A stretch of DNA of 64,000 nucleotides, taken from NCBI RefSeq assembly GCF_029360725.1, contig NZ_JARKMY010000002.1:806001-870000 (forward strand), in the 5' to 3' direction. Under the pieces are notes generated by a model that saw only the letters and a program-made list of their open reading frames with translations, did not search any database and was not told the DNA's origin. Of the stretch, positions 54,202 to 63,635 are shown piece after piece. Origin of the DNA: Chryseolinea sp. H1M3-3 (lineage in GTDB: Bacteria > Bacteroidota > Bacteroidia > Cytophagales > Cyclobacteriaceae). Position numbers and translations under genes: made by a program. How positions within the stretch are numbered: position 1 is the stretch's first letter; each line of letters starts with the position of its first letter.

Positions 54202-54642
54202 ATGGATAGAAGGAAATTTACCAAGACATGCATAATGTGCTTAGCCAGTTCAGCAATAGTTCCTGTTATGTCCGCGTGTCAATCGACGTATTACGCAAAG
54301 GGCGTATTGGAACCCAATGGCATATCAGTGGCACGTTCCGAATTTACGTATCTCAAAAAAGACCAACCCGTACAACGCGACTACATCATCGTTAGAAACG
54401 ATTCCATGGAATTTCCAATATACCTGTATAGATTTTCTGATGAGGAGTATGCGGCCCTCCTGATGAAATGTACACACCAGGGCAACGAGCTGCAGGCTTC
54501 TGGTGATCATTTGCAGTGCTCCGCCCATGGCAGTGAATTCAGCAACAGGGGTACCGTTGAGCAAGGGCCTGCTGATAAGAACCTCCGAACTTTTAAAGTC
54601 AGTACAATAGGTGATAAAATCTTTATCGATCTCAGGGCATGA
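54202..54642 (+). CDS. Rieske [2Fe-2S] protein
   Basis: A 146-residue Rieske protein. The cluster ligands are CTHQG and CSAHG, the two Cys-x-His boxes. The N terminus begins MDRRKFTK, a twin-arginine-like start, with a lipobox-like MSACQ at about 23-27, so it is probably exported folded and lipidated. It follows the DUF1111 gene by 5 bp and overlaps the porin gene by 4 bp. Likely the electron partner of the DUF1111 protein. Confidence 0.92.
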   Translation: MDRRKFTKTCIMCLASSAIVPVMSACQSTYYAKGVLEPNGISVARSEFTYLKKDQPVQRDYIIVRNDSMEFPIYLYRFSDEEYAALLMKCTHQGNELQASGDHLQCSAHGSEFSNRGTVEQGPADKNLRTFKVSTIGDKIFIDLRA

Positions 54643-55871
54643 AAAATCTTATCTGCTGTTTTATTATATCAGGTCTCTTTTACTGCCACGATGTTTTAGC
54701 ACAGATCGACACAACCCTTTTAAGGAGAGCTGCACCGGATACCTCCCGGATGCAGTTAAACATGGATGCTGTTTATAACCGACCTTTTCTTTCCTTTGGC
54801 AAATTGCCCGTAGCGCTGGGAGGATATGTGGAAGCTAACTGGCAACACTTGGGTACCAACGGTGTGAGTGAGGGTCACCAGTTTCAAATGCGCAGGCTGA
54901 CCTTGTTTGTTGCATCGACAATTTATAGACGCATTAAATTTTTGTCGGAAATAGAATTTGAAGACGGCACAAAAGAAATCAACATTGAGTTTGCCTCCAT
55001 TGACATTGAGTTTCATCCGCTCTTTAATTTACGGGGTGGTGTTGTAATGAATCCCATTGGTGCATTTAATCAAAATCATGATGGTCCTAAATGGGAATTT
55101 GTGGACCGACCGGTTTCTGCAACGCAGATGCTACCTGCTACCTGGAGTAATGTTGGATTTGGTCTGTACGGCAAGTTATACCGGAAAGATTGGGTTTATG
55201 CCTATGAAGCATACCTGACGAATGGGTTTGACGACAAGATTATTTCAAATGGAGAAAACAAAACATTTCTTCCGGCCTCGAAGGCAAACCCTGATCGGTT
55301 TGAAGAAAGTTTTAACGGTGTGCCATTGATCACAGCGAAAACTGCGATACGATACAAAAAAGTAGGTGAGCTCGGAATATCTTATATGGGAGGTGTCTAC
55401 AATAAATTTAAAGAGGACGGGTTGGTGTTTGATAAAAAAAGAAGGCTGCATGTGTTTGCCGTCGACTTTAACACAACCGTACCGTTTACAAAGACCTGGA
55501 TTAATACGGAATGGGCGTGGGTTAATGTCGACATCCCCGAAACGTACAGTCAGCAATTTGGAAACAAACAACGGGGAGGTTTTGTCGATTTCGTACAACC
55601 CGTTATTAAAAAGGATATTCTTGGTTTCGAAAGGTCTATGATTAATGCAGTCTTTCGCGTAGAGTACGTCGATTGGAATAACGGTAAGTTTAATGAAACG
55701 GGAACAACCATCCGGGATGATTTCTTTTCTGTTGTTCCTGGCGTTAGTTGGAGACCTACGTCACAAACTGTTCTCCGGTTAAATTACCGGTATAACTGGC
55801 AGTCCGATATTTTTGGTAACCCCGCAGAAAAGACTGCAGGTTTCCAGTTCGGATTCTCGTCTTATTTTTAA
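54639..55871 (+). CDS. Outer-membrane porin O/P family
   Basis: A 410-residue outer-membrane beta-barrel with signal peptide (about 1-21, ending VLAQ) and the pattern of phosphate-selective porins O and P: GGYVEANWQHLG, FQMRRLTLFVASTIYRRIKF, GPKWEFVDRP and a C-terminal barrel ending in Phe (GFQFGFSSYF). Third gene of the DtxR-box operon, suggesting uptake of a metal or its chelate, although family specificity is not fixed. Confidence 0.88.
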   Translation: MKNLICCFIISGLFYCHDVLAQIDTTLLRRAAPDTSRMQLNMDAVYNRPFLSFGKLPVALGGYVEANWQHLGTNGVSEGHQFQMRRLTLFVASTIYRRIKFLSEIEFEDGTKEINIEFASIDIEFHPLFNLRGGVVMNPIGAFNQNHDGPKWEFVDRPVSATQMLPATWSNVGFGLYGKLYRKDWVYAYEAYLTNGFDDKIISNGENKTFLPASKANPDRFEESFNGVPLITAKTAIRYKKVGELGISYMGGVYNKFKEDGLVFDKKRRLHVFAVDFNTTVPFTKTWINTEWAWVNVDIPETYSQQFGNKQRGGFVDFVQPVIKKDILGFERSMINAVFRVEYVDWNNGKFNETGTTIRDDFFSVVPGVSWRPTSQTVLRLNYRYNWQSDIFGNPAEKTAGFQFGFSSYF

Positions 55872-56036
55872 ACAGCATTGGGCCAGGTCATTTTCCAGTA
55901 AACGGTTACCAAGATATTTCCCCAGCAGGATATTATCTTGCACCATACTGAAGTCTCTCAAAATGATCTAACGATATGGGTAGATACCAATTTCCGGTTT
56001 TCAAATATCTATTTAAGATCTCATTATCAGCGCCTC

Positions 56037-57173
56037 TTAGTGTTGTTTAGTTTTTCCTGGGACTTGCTGCCGAACCTTTTTAAGCGCTGTAACAATTTTC
56101 TTTTTAAGCTTGTTAGGTTCCTTTTTATTTTCTCCGATAAGCTCTCCAAATGGTTTTAGTGCGTCTACATTGTCAAAGATAATTTTTGCCATACCCATCA
56201 ACGGAATCGCCAACACCATTCCCGGGAGTCCCCAGATCAGTTCTCCTGCAATGAGTCCGAGAATGGTAAACAATGGATTGATATTCACTTCTGCACCGAC
56301 AACCAGTGGCTCAAGAATATAACTTTGGATAAATTGAACGGTGGCGTATGTGATCAGAATTCCAATAATCATATTCGTATCGCCCCCCTGACTAACGGCC
56401 ATCAATATGGTGAGCAACGTTCCCACTATATTTCCAACAAATGGAACAATCTCGAGAAGGCCGCACAGCACCGCGAAGAAGACAGCATTTTTGACGCCTA
56501 CAATTGTAAAACCGATGCCATACATGATCCATAGGCCAATGATCATTTGAGAAAGACCTGACAGATACTTTTGAGCGATTTGTTGAATGTTATGGATTAC
56601 TTTTTTTGCCCTGCCTTCTTCTTTATCCGGTACAATTCTGAGGATGAATCGTTCAAGATGTTCTCTGAAATACAACAGCAGAAAAATGTAGACGAGGACC
56701 AGCAGGCTGTTTGTTAACACTCCTCCAAGTCCGCCGATGAGTCCTGCAACGGGGCCCTGTTTTCCACCGCCGGACTTTTGTTGCTCTTTCAACATCTGTT
56801 CTTGCTTTTCTGGCGGTACACCTAGCTTCTCACTAATGAGTTGTTGAGCCTGCTGGTATTTTTCTGTGATTTGTTTTTCGAGTTTTGAAGTATCTTCTGC
56901 GAGGTCGGAAACTTGCCAGCTCAAGAAGGCTAATATCCCTGCGAAGATTCCCACCAGCAGGAGAATGGAAAGGATCGTAGCTACCGCTTTGTTCACCCCT
57001 TTTTTCTGCAATCCATTACAGATGGGTAATAGAAGCATCGATAAGATTGCTGCAAAGGCGAGTGGTACTAAAAATGGTTTTCCGAATTTTAGAATGATAA
57101 CACCGAGTACAATGATAAGAAGGAGTGCTGCGGTCTTAAAGAGTTTTCGTTCCTGCATAATATTGCTGTTCAC
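56037..57173 (-). CDS. AI-2E family permease
   Basis: A 378-residue AI-2E-family membrane protein (COG0628) with paired N-terminal helices, a charged linker rich in Gln/Lys (about 100-135), and four further C-terminal helices ending VLAIPLMGMAKIIFDNVDALKP. Members export small solutes or act as Na+/H+ antiporters; the AI-2 label is historical. A near match to the island box, CGATAAAAATCA, is at 57355-57366 upstream. An ATG at 57158 is an alternative start. Confidence 0.9.
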   Translation of the reverse strand: MNSNIMQERKLFKTAALLLIIVLGVIILKFGKPFLVPLAFAAILSMLLLPICNGLQKKGVNKAVATILSILLLVGIFAGILAFLSWQVSDLAEDTSKLEKQITEKYQQAQQLISEKLGVPPEKQEQMLKEQQKSGGGKQGPVAGLIGGLGGVLTNSLLVLVYIFLLLYFREHLERFILRIVPDKEEGRAKKVIHNIQQIAQKYLSGLSQMIIGLWIMYGIGFTIVGVKNAVFFAVLCGLLEIVPFVGNIVGTLLTILMAVSQGGDTNMIIGILITYATVQFIQSYILEPLVVGAEVNINPLFTILGLIAGELIWGLPGMVLAIPLMGMAKIIFDNVDALKPFGELIGENKKEPNKLKKKIVTALKKVRQQVPGKTKQH

Positions 57174-57377
57174 GCAATGATTTACTTAGAGATGAAACAT
57201 TCAGAACCCTTTAAAGTTTGGTTAATGTAGAATTTGGTTGATGGTTGACCTTGCCTGATATTGATTGGATAACTTACAGGTGGACGTGACGTGCCCTAAA
57301 CGACGAAGGTAAATCGTTTAACAATAGCTTCAGTTAATTCATTCTGGAATCGAACGATAAAAATCAGAGAGGAGGAG

Positions 57378-57992
57378 CTAAGATGTTTTCAACAACCCAT
57401 CGGTCAATTTTTTCCACTGTATTTTCGAAAAGCTTGCAACACCAGCAGCACCTACAACGGCGTCACGAATTTTATCCGACGTACGTTCCGCAGATGTGTT
57501 CGGTTTTGTATTTCTGTCGTGTATGGATGCCGTGATGGTGTTCCCGTTTCGTTCAACAACAAATGAACTTGTGGACTGATCCGAATAAAAGTGAGCCACA
57601 TCGTTTTCATTACTTTGCGGATTGTCGGTAGGACGGACACGAAATGCAAACCGGTCACCATTCGGAGTGTTATCATTTTCAACGTCTTCCACCTGCACCC
57701 AATCATAACCTTCGCCACTTTTAGTCCCAGGACCCGGTATATCTATTTTGAAATAATCTCCCTTCTGAACATCTCGTTGCACCTCAGTTCCCTGGGGATC
57801 TACCAACTGAAAAACAGCAGACAAATTTCCAGCATACGATTTCCATTCGTTCACATTTTGCAGCCGGCTTTTAACGGTTTTAAAAAAAGCTTTCGCATCT
57901 TCCTCACTCGGTAAATCAACAGTGCTTTCAGCATCAATTGCTTTTCCCGTATGTTGATCAGGGACAATGTCGGAGGGCTTTTTTTCTTTCAT
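57378..57992 (-). CDS. Conserved hypothetical protein (204 residues)
   Basis: A soluble 204-residue protein. The N-terminal half has SEEDAKAFFKTVKSRLQNVNEWKSYA, the middle FQLVDPQGTEVQRDVQKGDYFKIDIPGPG reads as a beta-rich domain, and the C-terminal end has an Ala/Gly helix (DAVVGAAGVASFSKIQW). No signal peptide or known family. Single gene. Confidence 0.72.
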   Translation of the reverse strand: MKEKKPSDIVPDQHTGKAIDAESTVDLPSEEDAKAFFKTVKSRLQNVNEWKSYAGNLSAVFQLVDPQGTEVQRDVQKGDYFKIDIPGPGTKSGEGYDWVQVEDVENDNTPNGDRFAFRVRPTDNPQSNENDVAHFYSDQSTSSFVVERNGNTITASIHDRNTKPNTSAERTSDKIRDAVVGAAGVASFSKIQWKKLTDGLLKTS

Positions 57993-58580
57993 AACCGTCT
58001 CATTTTAAAAATTCGTTGAAGGCATTTGATACAAACTCAACCATTGTGCACTAATCGCGTGCCATTTGACGTCGCGACAATGATGCAGTAGATTATTGGT
58101 TGTGAATGAGATTGTCTAGAGTACGTCAGATCGTCGCTTCTAAAAAAACTCAAAAAAGGCTCATCAGAAAAACATTCGCGCAGTTAGAAGATCTTCACTC
58201 ACATACTTATCAAGTCCAATGAATGAACATAAGATTGCTCATTTCATTAAAACCTTCAGCCAAGAAACTTAATCATAGGAAAGGCACACGATGTTAATTT
58301 GCCTGGTCAATGCTTGCGTTGTATCATCATCGTGCAGCATCAAATTATCAGCTGGCGAAGCAGCGTTTTAGAAAGATCTAGAAGCAAATCGCGTAAGGCG
58401 TTTGGTCACCAGGGAAATGATGTTTTAAGCACAATATTTTCCACAGTTATTGATTTATTTCTACACTTAGGCGATAACGAAGGTCGCCGTTTACCTTGAC
58501 AACATAACGTTTATGGCTTGCCCACGAACGAAGGCACGATATTGTCTTCATTGTTCGCAACTGAAATCTGACGATAACTC
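57993..58580. other. Gene-free stretch before trehalose-synthase-like gene
   Basis: About 590 bp. A short frame at 58299-58499 is open but has no supporting features; it may be debris. No clear promoter box or palindrome was found. Confidence 0.35.
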
Positions 58581-60215
58581 ATGAGTAAATATTGGTACAA
58601 AAATGCTGTAATATATTCGTTGCATGTCGAGAGTTTTATGGATGCCGATGGCGATGGCATCGGGGATTTTAAAGGACTCACGCGATCACTTGATTATTTG
58701 GCCGGGCTCGGTGTTTCATGTGTTTGGTTGTTGCCTTTTTTTCCATCACCCAATAGAGATCATGGCTATGATATCTCTGATTACTTAAACGTCGATCAGA
58801 AATTTGGAACGTTAGGGCACTTTGTAGAATTTGTAGACGCTGCCGAAGAATATGGAATTCGTGTTATCATCGACCTTGTATTAAATCACACCTCGGTGGA
58901 TCATCCGTGGTTTCAGGAAGCGAGGAAAAACAAAAACTCAAAGTATTACAACTATTATATATGGTTGGATGAAAAGCCAGCCAATTCACATGAGGATATC
59001 ATCTTTGCCCACCATCAGGATGGTAATTGGGAATACGATGAAGTGGCTGGCCAATATTTTTATCATACATTTTATCAGCACCAACCCGATCTGAATATTA
59101 CAAACCCGGATGTGCAGGAAGAGATACGGTATATTCTTCAATTTTGGTTAAAACTCGGTATTTCCGGATTTCGCATGGATGCCGTGCCTCACATGCTCCG
59201 AAACAAAGGCAAATCAAAATTTAAAGGAGACCCTTTTAAGTTTCTGCGGGACCTTCGCAGTTTTATCCAAGATCAACGGAACGACGCCATACTTCTGGCG
59301 GAGGTTGACACTGAACCCGAGAAGTACGAAGATTTCTTTGGGCAGGGCGACCAGGTGCAGATGTTGTTTAATTTCTATTTAAATAATTATATATACCTGG
59401 CACTTGCGAGAAAATCGGGTAAGCCTATTGCAAAAGCGCTGAAAGATATTCCTCAAACTTCTATTAAGGAACAAATGGGGACTTTTATCCGAAATCATGA
59501 CGAACTGGACCTGGAACGCTTAACCAAGAAGGAGCGCGAAGAGGTATTCAAAGCTTTTGCGCCCGAACCAAATATGCAAATTTACGGTCGGGGTATACGT
59601 CGTCGTCTCGCCCCTATGCTGGGCAATAACAGGGCATGGATTGAACTGACTTACAGTCTATTATTTTCTTTGCCGGGTACTCCCGTATTAAGATATGGTG
59701 ATGAAATTGGAATGGGAGATGATCTTTCCCTGGAGGAGCGAAATAGTGTACGCACCACCATGCAATGGTCCATGGAAAACCATGGAGGTTTTTCCGCTTC
59801 TAAAAAACAAGACATCCCGTTGCCGGCTATTAAAGACGGTAAAAATGGATACAAAAAAATCAATGTGCATGATCAAATGCGAAATCCTAAGTCATTGCTA
59901 AATTGGATGGAGCGGGCTATCAGTGTCAGAAAAGAATGCAGGGAATTTGGGTGGGGCGATTATGAACTGATTAAAACAAATAACGACAGGGTGTTGGCCC
60001 ACTTTTGTCATTGGCAAAATGGTCACACCCTTGCCGTTCATAATTTTAACAACAAAGCGTGTGAGGTGAAATTACGCTTGACAAAAGACCAGGCGGATCA
60101 CCTCATCGAATGTTTTGCCGATCGGCGTTATACACCATTCGATGTCTCAACGAGGATACTGAAACTTGGACCTTTCGGATATCGGTGGTTTAGAAGGAGT
60201 TCATTATTCTTATAA
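58581..60215 (+). CDS. GH13 trehalose-synthase-like enzyme
   Basis: A 544-residue GH13 protein. Motifs are IDLVLNHTS (region I), GFRMDAVPHML with nucleophile Asp200, LAEVDTEP with acid/base Glu241, and IRNHDELDLERL with Asp307; the NHDEL signature and the opening WYKNAVIYSLHVESF(M)D are typical of trehalose synthase (maltose alpha-D-glucosyltransferase, GH13_16). It would interconvert maltose and trehalose in the cytoplasm. No fused maltokinase. Followed after 3 bp by a VKOR-like gene, so it belongs to a three-gene operon. Confidence 0.85.
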   Translation: MSKYWYKNAVIYSLHVESFMDADGDGIGDFKGLTRSLDYLAGLGVSCVWLLPFFPSPNRDHGYDISDYLNVDQKFGTLGHFVEFVDAAEEYGIRVIIDLVLNHTSVDHPWFQEARKNKNSKYYNYYIWLDEKPANSHEDIIFAHHQDGNWEYDEVAGQYFYHTFYQHQPDLNITNPDVQEEIRYILQFWLKLGISGFRMDAVPHMLRNKGKSKFKGDPFKFLRDLRSFIQDQRNDAILLAEVDTEPEKYEDFFGQGDQVQMLFNFYLNNYIYLALARKSGKPIAKALKDIPQTSIKEQMGTFIRNHDELDLERLTKKEREEVFKAFAPEPNMQIYGRGIRRRLAPMLGNNRAWIELTYSLLFSLPGTPVLRYGDEIGMGDDLSLEERNSVRTTMQWSMENHGGFSASKKQDIPLPAIKDGKNGYKKINVHDQMRNPKSLLNWMERAISVRKECREFGWGDYELIKTNNDRVLAHFCHWQNGHTLAVHNFNNKACEVKLRLTKDQADHLIECFADRRYTPFDVSTRILKLGPFGYRWFRRSSLFL

Positions 60216-60218
60216 AAC

Positions 60219-60782
60219 ATGGCAACATCCGCGCTTTACATTCCACCTGAATGGGATTATAATCCTTCTGCATGGTCACAACGTTGGCCACTCATCCTCA
60301 TTGCGTTGGTTGGCTTTCAAATCGCATTGTACCTGGGGTTTTATCAACTGGGTATTGTGGCTGAAGTGTGGGACCCATTTTTCGGAAAAGGAAGTGAGAA
60401 AGTTTTGAACTCAGCAGTTTCAAAGGCGTTGCCGGTGCCCGATGCTATACTGGGTGCATTTAGCTATTTGTTAGATGCGGTTACAGGTGTCGTTGGAGGT
60501 ACCAAACGATGGAAGACAAAACCATGGATTGTTGTGCTGTTTGGACTTGCAACGGGGCCGCTAGGCTTAACAAGCGTTTTGTTGGTAATATTGCAACCTG
60601 TTCTGGTCGGCGCATGGTGCACGCTATGCCTCGTGACTGCCGTGATTTCCATTGTTATGATTAGTCCGGCCATGGACGAATTATTGGCGAGCCTCCAGTA
60701 TTTAAAGCGCGCGAAGCGGGAAGGACACTCGTGGTGGGATGCATTTTGGGGTAAGACTTCCGTACATACTAAAGTGCAATAG
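60219..60782 (+). CDS. VKOR-like membrane protein
   Basis: A 187-residue integral membrane protein with about four helices. The last helix pair contains VGAWCTLCLVTAV, the CxxC redox motif of vitamin K epoxide reductase homologues, but the second cysteine pair of full VKOR is absent. The N-terminal part starts ALYIPPEWDYNPSAWSQRWP. Lies between the trehalose-synthase-like and the SPW-SDR genes with gaps of 3 and 2 bp. Function uncertain. Confidence 0.75.
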   Translation: MATSALYIPPEWDYNPSAWSQRWPLILIALVGFQIALYLGFYQLGIVAEVWDPFFGKGSEKVLNSAVSKALPVPDAILGAFSYLLDAVTGVVGGTKRWKTKPWIVVLFGLATGPLGLTSVLLVILQPVLVGAWCTLCLVTAVISIVMISPAMDELLASLQYLKRAKREGHSWWDAFWGKTSVHTKVQ

Positions 60783-60784
60783 CT

Positions 60785-62122
60785 ATGTGGGCAGCGGTTA
60801 TTAGCGTTTTAATTGGTTTGTGGATGATGGCTGCGCCTGAATACTATGCATTTGGCCACATCGAAGGGAAGAATTTTTTTATCGTCGGGCCTTTGGTGGT
60901 AACTGCCGCTGTTATTGCAATTTGGGAAGTTAACCGGTCTGCTCGATACTTTAATTTTGTAGCCGGTATATGGATGATGATCTCACCATTGTTACTGCCG
61001 TATGAAACGCAATTGGGCATTACAGGAAGTGTAGTTTCCGGCGTACTACTTATTATCTTGTCGTTAATTAAAGGAAAAATTACCCGTAGATATGGCGGTG
61101 GATGGGAGCCATTGTTCAAAGAAGATTATTCTTTTTTCAAGGACAAAGTGGTGGTTATTACCGGTGCAACGGGTGGGGTAGGGCGTGTTGCGGCATGGCA
61201 TTTTGCAAAGGTGGGAGCGCGGGTTGTTCTCATTGCTCGTGACAAAGAGCAATTGGAAAACACGGCCAAAGAAGTTGAAGTTTACGGTGGCCTGGCGATG
61301 GCTATTCCGATCGACGTAGCAGATGCTCAAAAACTCGAAGAAGCCGTTGAGCGTATAGAGCATGAGTGGGGCCCCATCGAGGTATGGGTCAACAACGCGA
61401 TGAACAGTGTGTTTGCTCCATTCAAGGAGATTACCCCCAAGGAATTTGCGAGGGTGACAGAAGTGACTTACCTGGGAACGGTGTATGGCACCATGGCTGT
61501 GCTTAACAGAATGTTATCGCGTAATAGAGGTTCAATTGTTTTCGTCGGCTCAGCATTGGCCTATCGAGGTATTCCATTACAGTCTGCTTACTGTGGCGCA
61601 AAGCATGGCATTCAGGGATTTTATGATTCATTGAGAACGGAATTGATGCACGAGAAGTCAAACGTAAAAACTTGTATGGTCCAGCTTCCTGCCATGAATA
61701 CAACACAGTTCGGATGGGTACTAAATAAATTGCCGAATAAAACCAGACCGATGGGAAAAGTCTATCAGCCAGAGGTAGCGGCGCGGGCGATTTTGTTTGC
61801 AGCACTTCATAATCGAAGGGAAGTGCTGGTTGGTTTCCCTACCTACAAAGCTATTGTTGGAAATAAAATCGCACCCTGGTACGCCGATTGGGTTTTAGCA
61901 CGGCAAGGGTTTAAAGGTCAACAAACCGATGTACCAGTAGATCAGGATAGAAAAGATAATTTGTGGAAACCTGTAGGAGAAGATCGCGGTGCTTACGGCG
62001 CGTTTGAAGATATCGCGACCGGCAAAAGTTTTACGCTATGGATTTCAATGCATCGCAATTGGGTACGGGCTGCCGTTTTTATTGCCGTGGTCGTTATACT
62101 CACGCTGTTATATTTTTATTAA
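60785..62122 (+). CDS. SPW-repeat/short-chain dehydrogenase fusion protein
   Basis: A 445-residue membrane protein. The N terminus (about 1-100) has four short helices with IGLWMMAAPEYYAF and IWMMISPLLLP, an SPW-repeat-type domain. A short-chain dehydrogenase domain follows (about 118-370) with TGATGGVGR (NAD(P) loop), WVNNAMNS and the catalytic SAYCGAKHG (Tyr-x3-Lys). A single C-terminal helix (about 425-445) ends the protein. The SDR thus sits on the cytoplasmic face of the membrane. Substrate unknown. Confidence 0.85.
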   Translation: MWAAVISVLIGLWMMAAPEYYAFGHIEGKNFFIVGPLVVTAAVIAIWEVNRSARYFNFVAGIWMMISPLLLPYETQLGITGSVVSGVLLIILSLIKGKITRRYGGGWEPLFKEDYSFFKDKVVVITGATGGVGRVAAWHFAKVGARVVLIARDKEQLENTAKEVEVYGGLAMAIPIDVADAQKLEEAVERIEHEWGPIEVWVNNAMNSVFAPFKEITPKEFARVTEVTYLGTVYGTMAVLNRMLSRNRGSIVFVGSALAYRGIPLQSAYCGAKHGIQGFYDSLRTELMHEKSNVKTCMVQLPAMNTTQFGWVLNKLPNKTRPMGKVYQPEVAARAILFAALHNRREVLVGFPTYKAIVGNKIAPWYADWVLARQGFKGQQTDVPVDQDRKDNLWKPVGEDRGAYGAFEDIATGKSFTLWISMHRNWVRAAVFIAVVVILTLLYFY

Positions 62123-62270
62123 TGGGTTACCGTCTAAGCCCCTGCTGCAGGAGGGTTATGGATGCTACACAGATGGGTTGTTTCGTCGATGGAACTGCTG
62201 GCATATTTCCCTCATCATTTATGCTACATCACGGGTCGAAACAATCGTTTCATTTTGTCCTCACAGCCAC

Positions 62271-63599
62271 TCACCTCAAGGGATCGTTATCATTTATTTT
62301 TCCAGCCTGAAATAAGTCCTCGACACTGCGCTTATTCCTGCGTCGTTTATGATTCAGTACGTTAGAACTTTCCATGTCGCCACGGTCAGGGTACACGATT
62401 GGTACTGTTAAACATACACTTTGCATGGGTAGCACATCCTGCCAATCAATGATCAGTTGTTTATAAGCTTTGCCCACCGCCCGAATGTTTCGGTTTAGAT
62501 CGTATAGGCCTAGCGTGTTTACATTTCCATTATTTTCCCGAAGGGCAGAATCCCAATCCACCTGGTCGGTAAGCGAATACCAGGTAAATCCTAAGATGGG
62601 CATCCCGTCGTTCCGGACCCGCATGACATTCGCCCATTGCTTCCAAAGCCAGTTAGCAGCGGCATCGCCTGAGGGTCCTTCCTGCATATTCGTTTCTGTG
62701 TGCATAATGGGTAGCCTATAACGGTCATAATATTGAGATGTGATGGTATGATATCCAAAGATCTCCCCCGATGCACGGGTGCTCCCATCCTCAGCAACAC
62801 GATGCTCGTTGGTCATGTAGTAATCATTGCCCATGATGCAATGACGCTTTAAATTGTTGGAAGTGAAGAAATGATATTCCTCACGTGTCATCCCATTATC
62901 CATGAGATACTCATACATCTCTGATTCCACTCTTTTTCCATAGTTGAGATCCAGGGATAAAAACCTTCTGGCATTCATCAACTCCGCCGGTTTGATCGCC
63001 TTAGGATTTTCTGCGTGGAAATATTCCGAAGACTCGCTTTGAATAAATATCGCGTTCGGCCGAACTTTCAAGATTTCCTGCATCGCCAGTACATTTGCCT
63101 TCACAATATGTTTCAATGCCGTTACAAAGGAGAGATCGGTGGTGAGTTGCTCGTTCCACCATCCATAGTAGGCAGAAAAAATCGCGCAGATATACATCTC
63201 GTTGACGGGTGTATACAGCTGGACCCAGGGAAACCTGTTGGCGAATGCCGCTGCATACCCGGCAAAAAGCCTGGGAAAATCTGGATTTTGAAAATTTCCG
63301 ATCCAATCGGGAACACCGAAATGACATAAGTCTACAATGGGAACTATCTTTCGTTTACGAAGATCCTGAAAGGTTTCGTCGGCGAAACTCCAGTCATATT
63401 TATTTTCACCTAAAAAGGTTCGGTGGATAGGTGGACCGTAACGCAAAAATCGGATTCCCAGCTCTTGTACCAGCTCAAAATCTTTTTGCCAATATTTGTA
63501 ATGGCCACACTTTTCAAATTCGTCCATTCTTACCCGGCCATTGTTGATCGTTGGAATGCTGTTTTCTATTCCAGTCGCAAATAAAAATCGATACGGCAT
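62271..63599 (-). CDS. GH1-like glycoside hydrolase
   Basis: A 442-residue protein with a (beta/alpha)8 barrel. YTPVNEMYI corresponds to the acid/base TxNE motif and IMHTETNM to the nucleophile (I/V)TENG of family GH1, with conserved LCHFGVPDWIG and WYSLTDQVDWDSAL. The C-terminal 60 residues are basic and extra. No signal peptide. A divergent beta-glucosidase-type enzyme; exact activity open. Confidence 0.8.
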   Translation of the reverse strand: MPYRFLFATGIENSIPTINNGRVRMDEFEKCGHYKYWQKDFELVQELGIRFLRYGPPIHRTFLGENKYDWSFADETFQDLRKRKIVPIVDLCHFGVPDWIGNFQNPDFPRLFAGYAAAFANRFPWVQLYTPVNEMYICAIFSAYYGWWNEQLTTDLSFVTALKHIVKANVLAMQEILKVRPNAIFIQSESSEYFHAENPKAIKPAELMNARRFLSLDLNYGKRVESEMYEYLMDNGMTREEYHFFTSNNLKRHCIMGNDYYMTNEHRVAEDGSTRASGEIFGYHTITSQYYDRYRLPIMHTETNMQEGPSGDAAANWLWKQWANVMRVRNDGMPILGFTWYSLTDQVDWDSALRENNGNVNTLGLYDLNRNIRAVGKAYKQLIIDWQDVLPMQSVCLTVPIVYPDRGDMESSNVLNHKRRRNKRSVEDLFQAGKINDNDPLR

Positions 63600-63635
63600 A
63601 AGGATTTTAATTATGTGAAAAGAAATTTTTTATTG

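Noticed and set aside
58299-58499. Frame of 66 residues before the trehalose-synthase-like gene
   Set aside because: No homology pattern, no RBS, Cys/Arg-rich start; kept only as part of the intergenic note.
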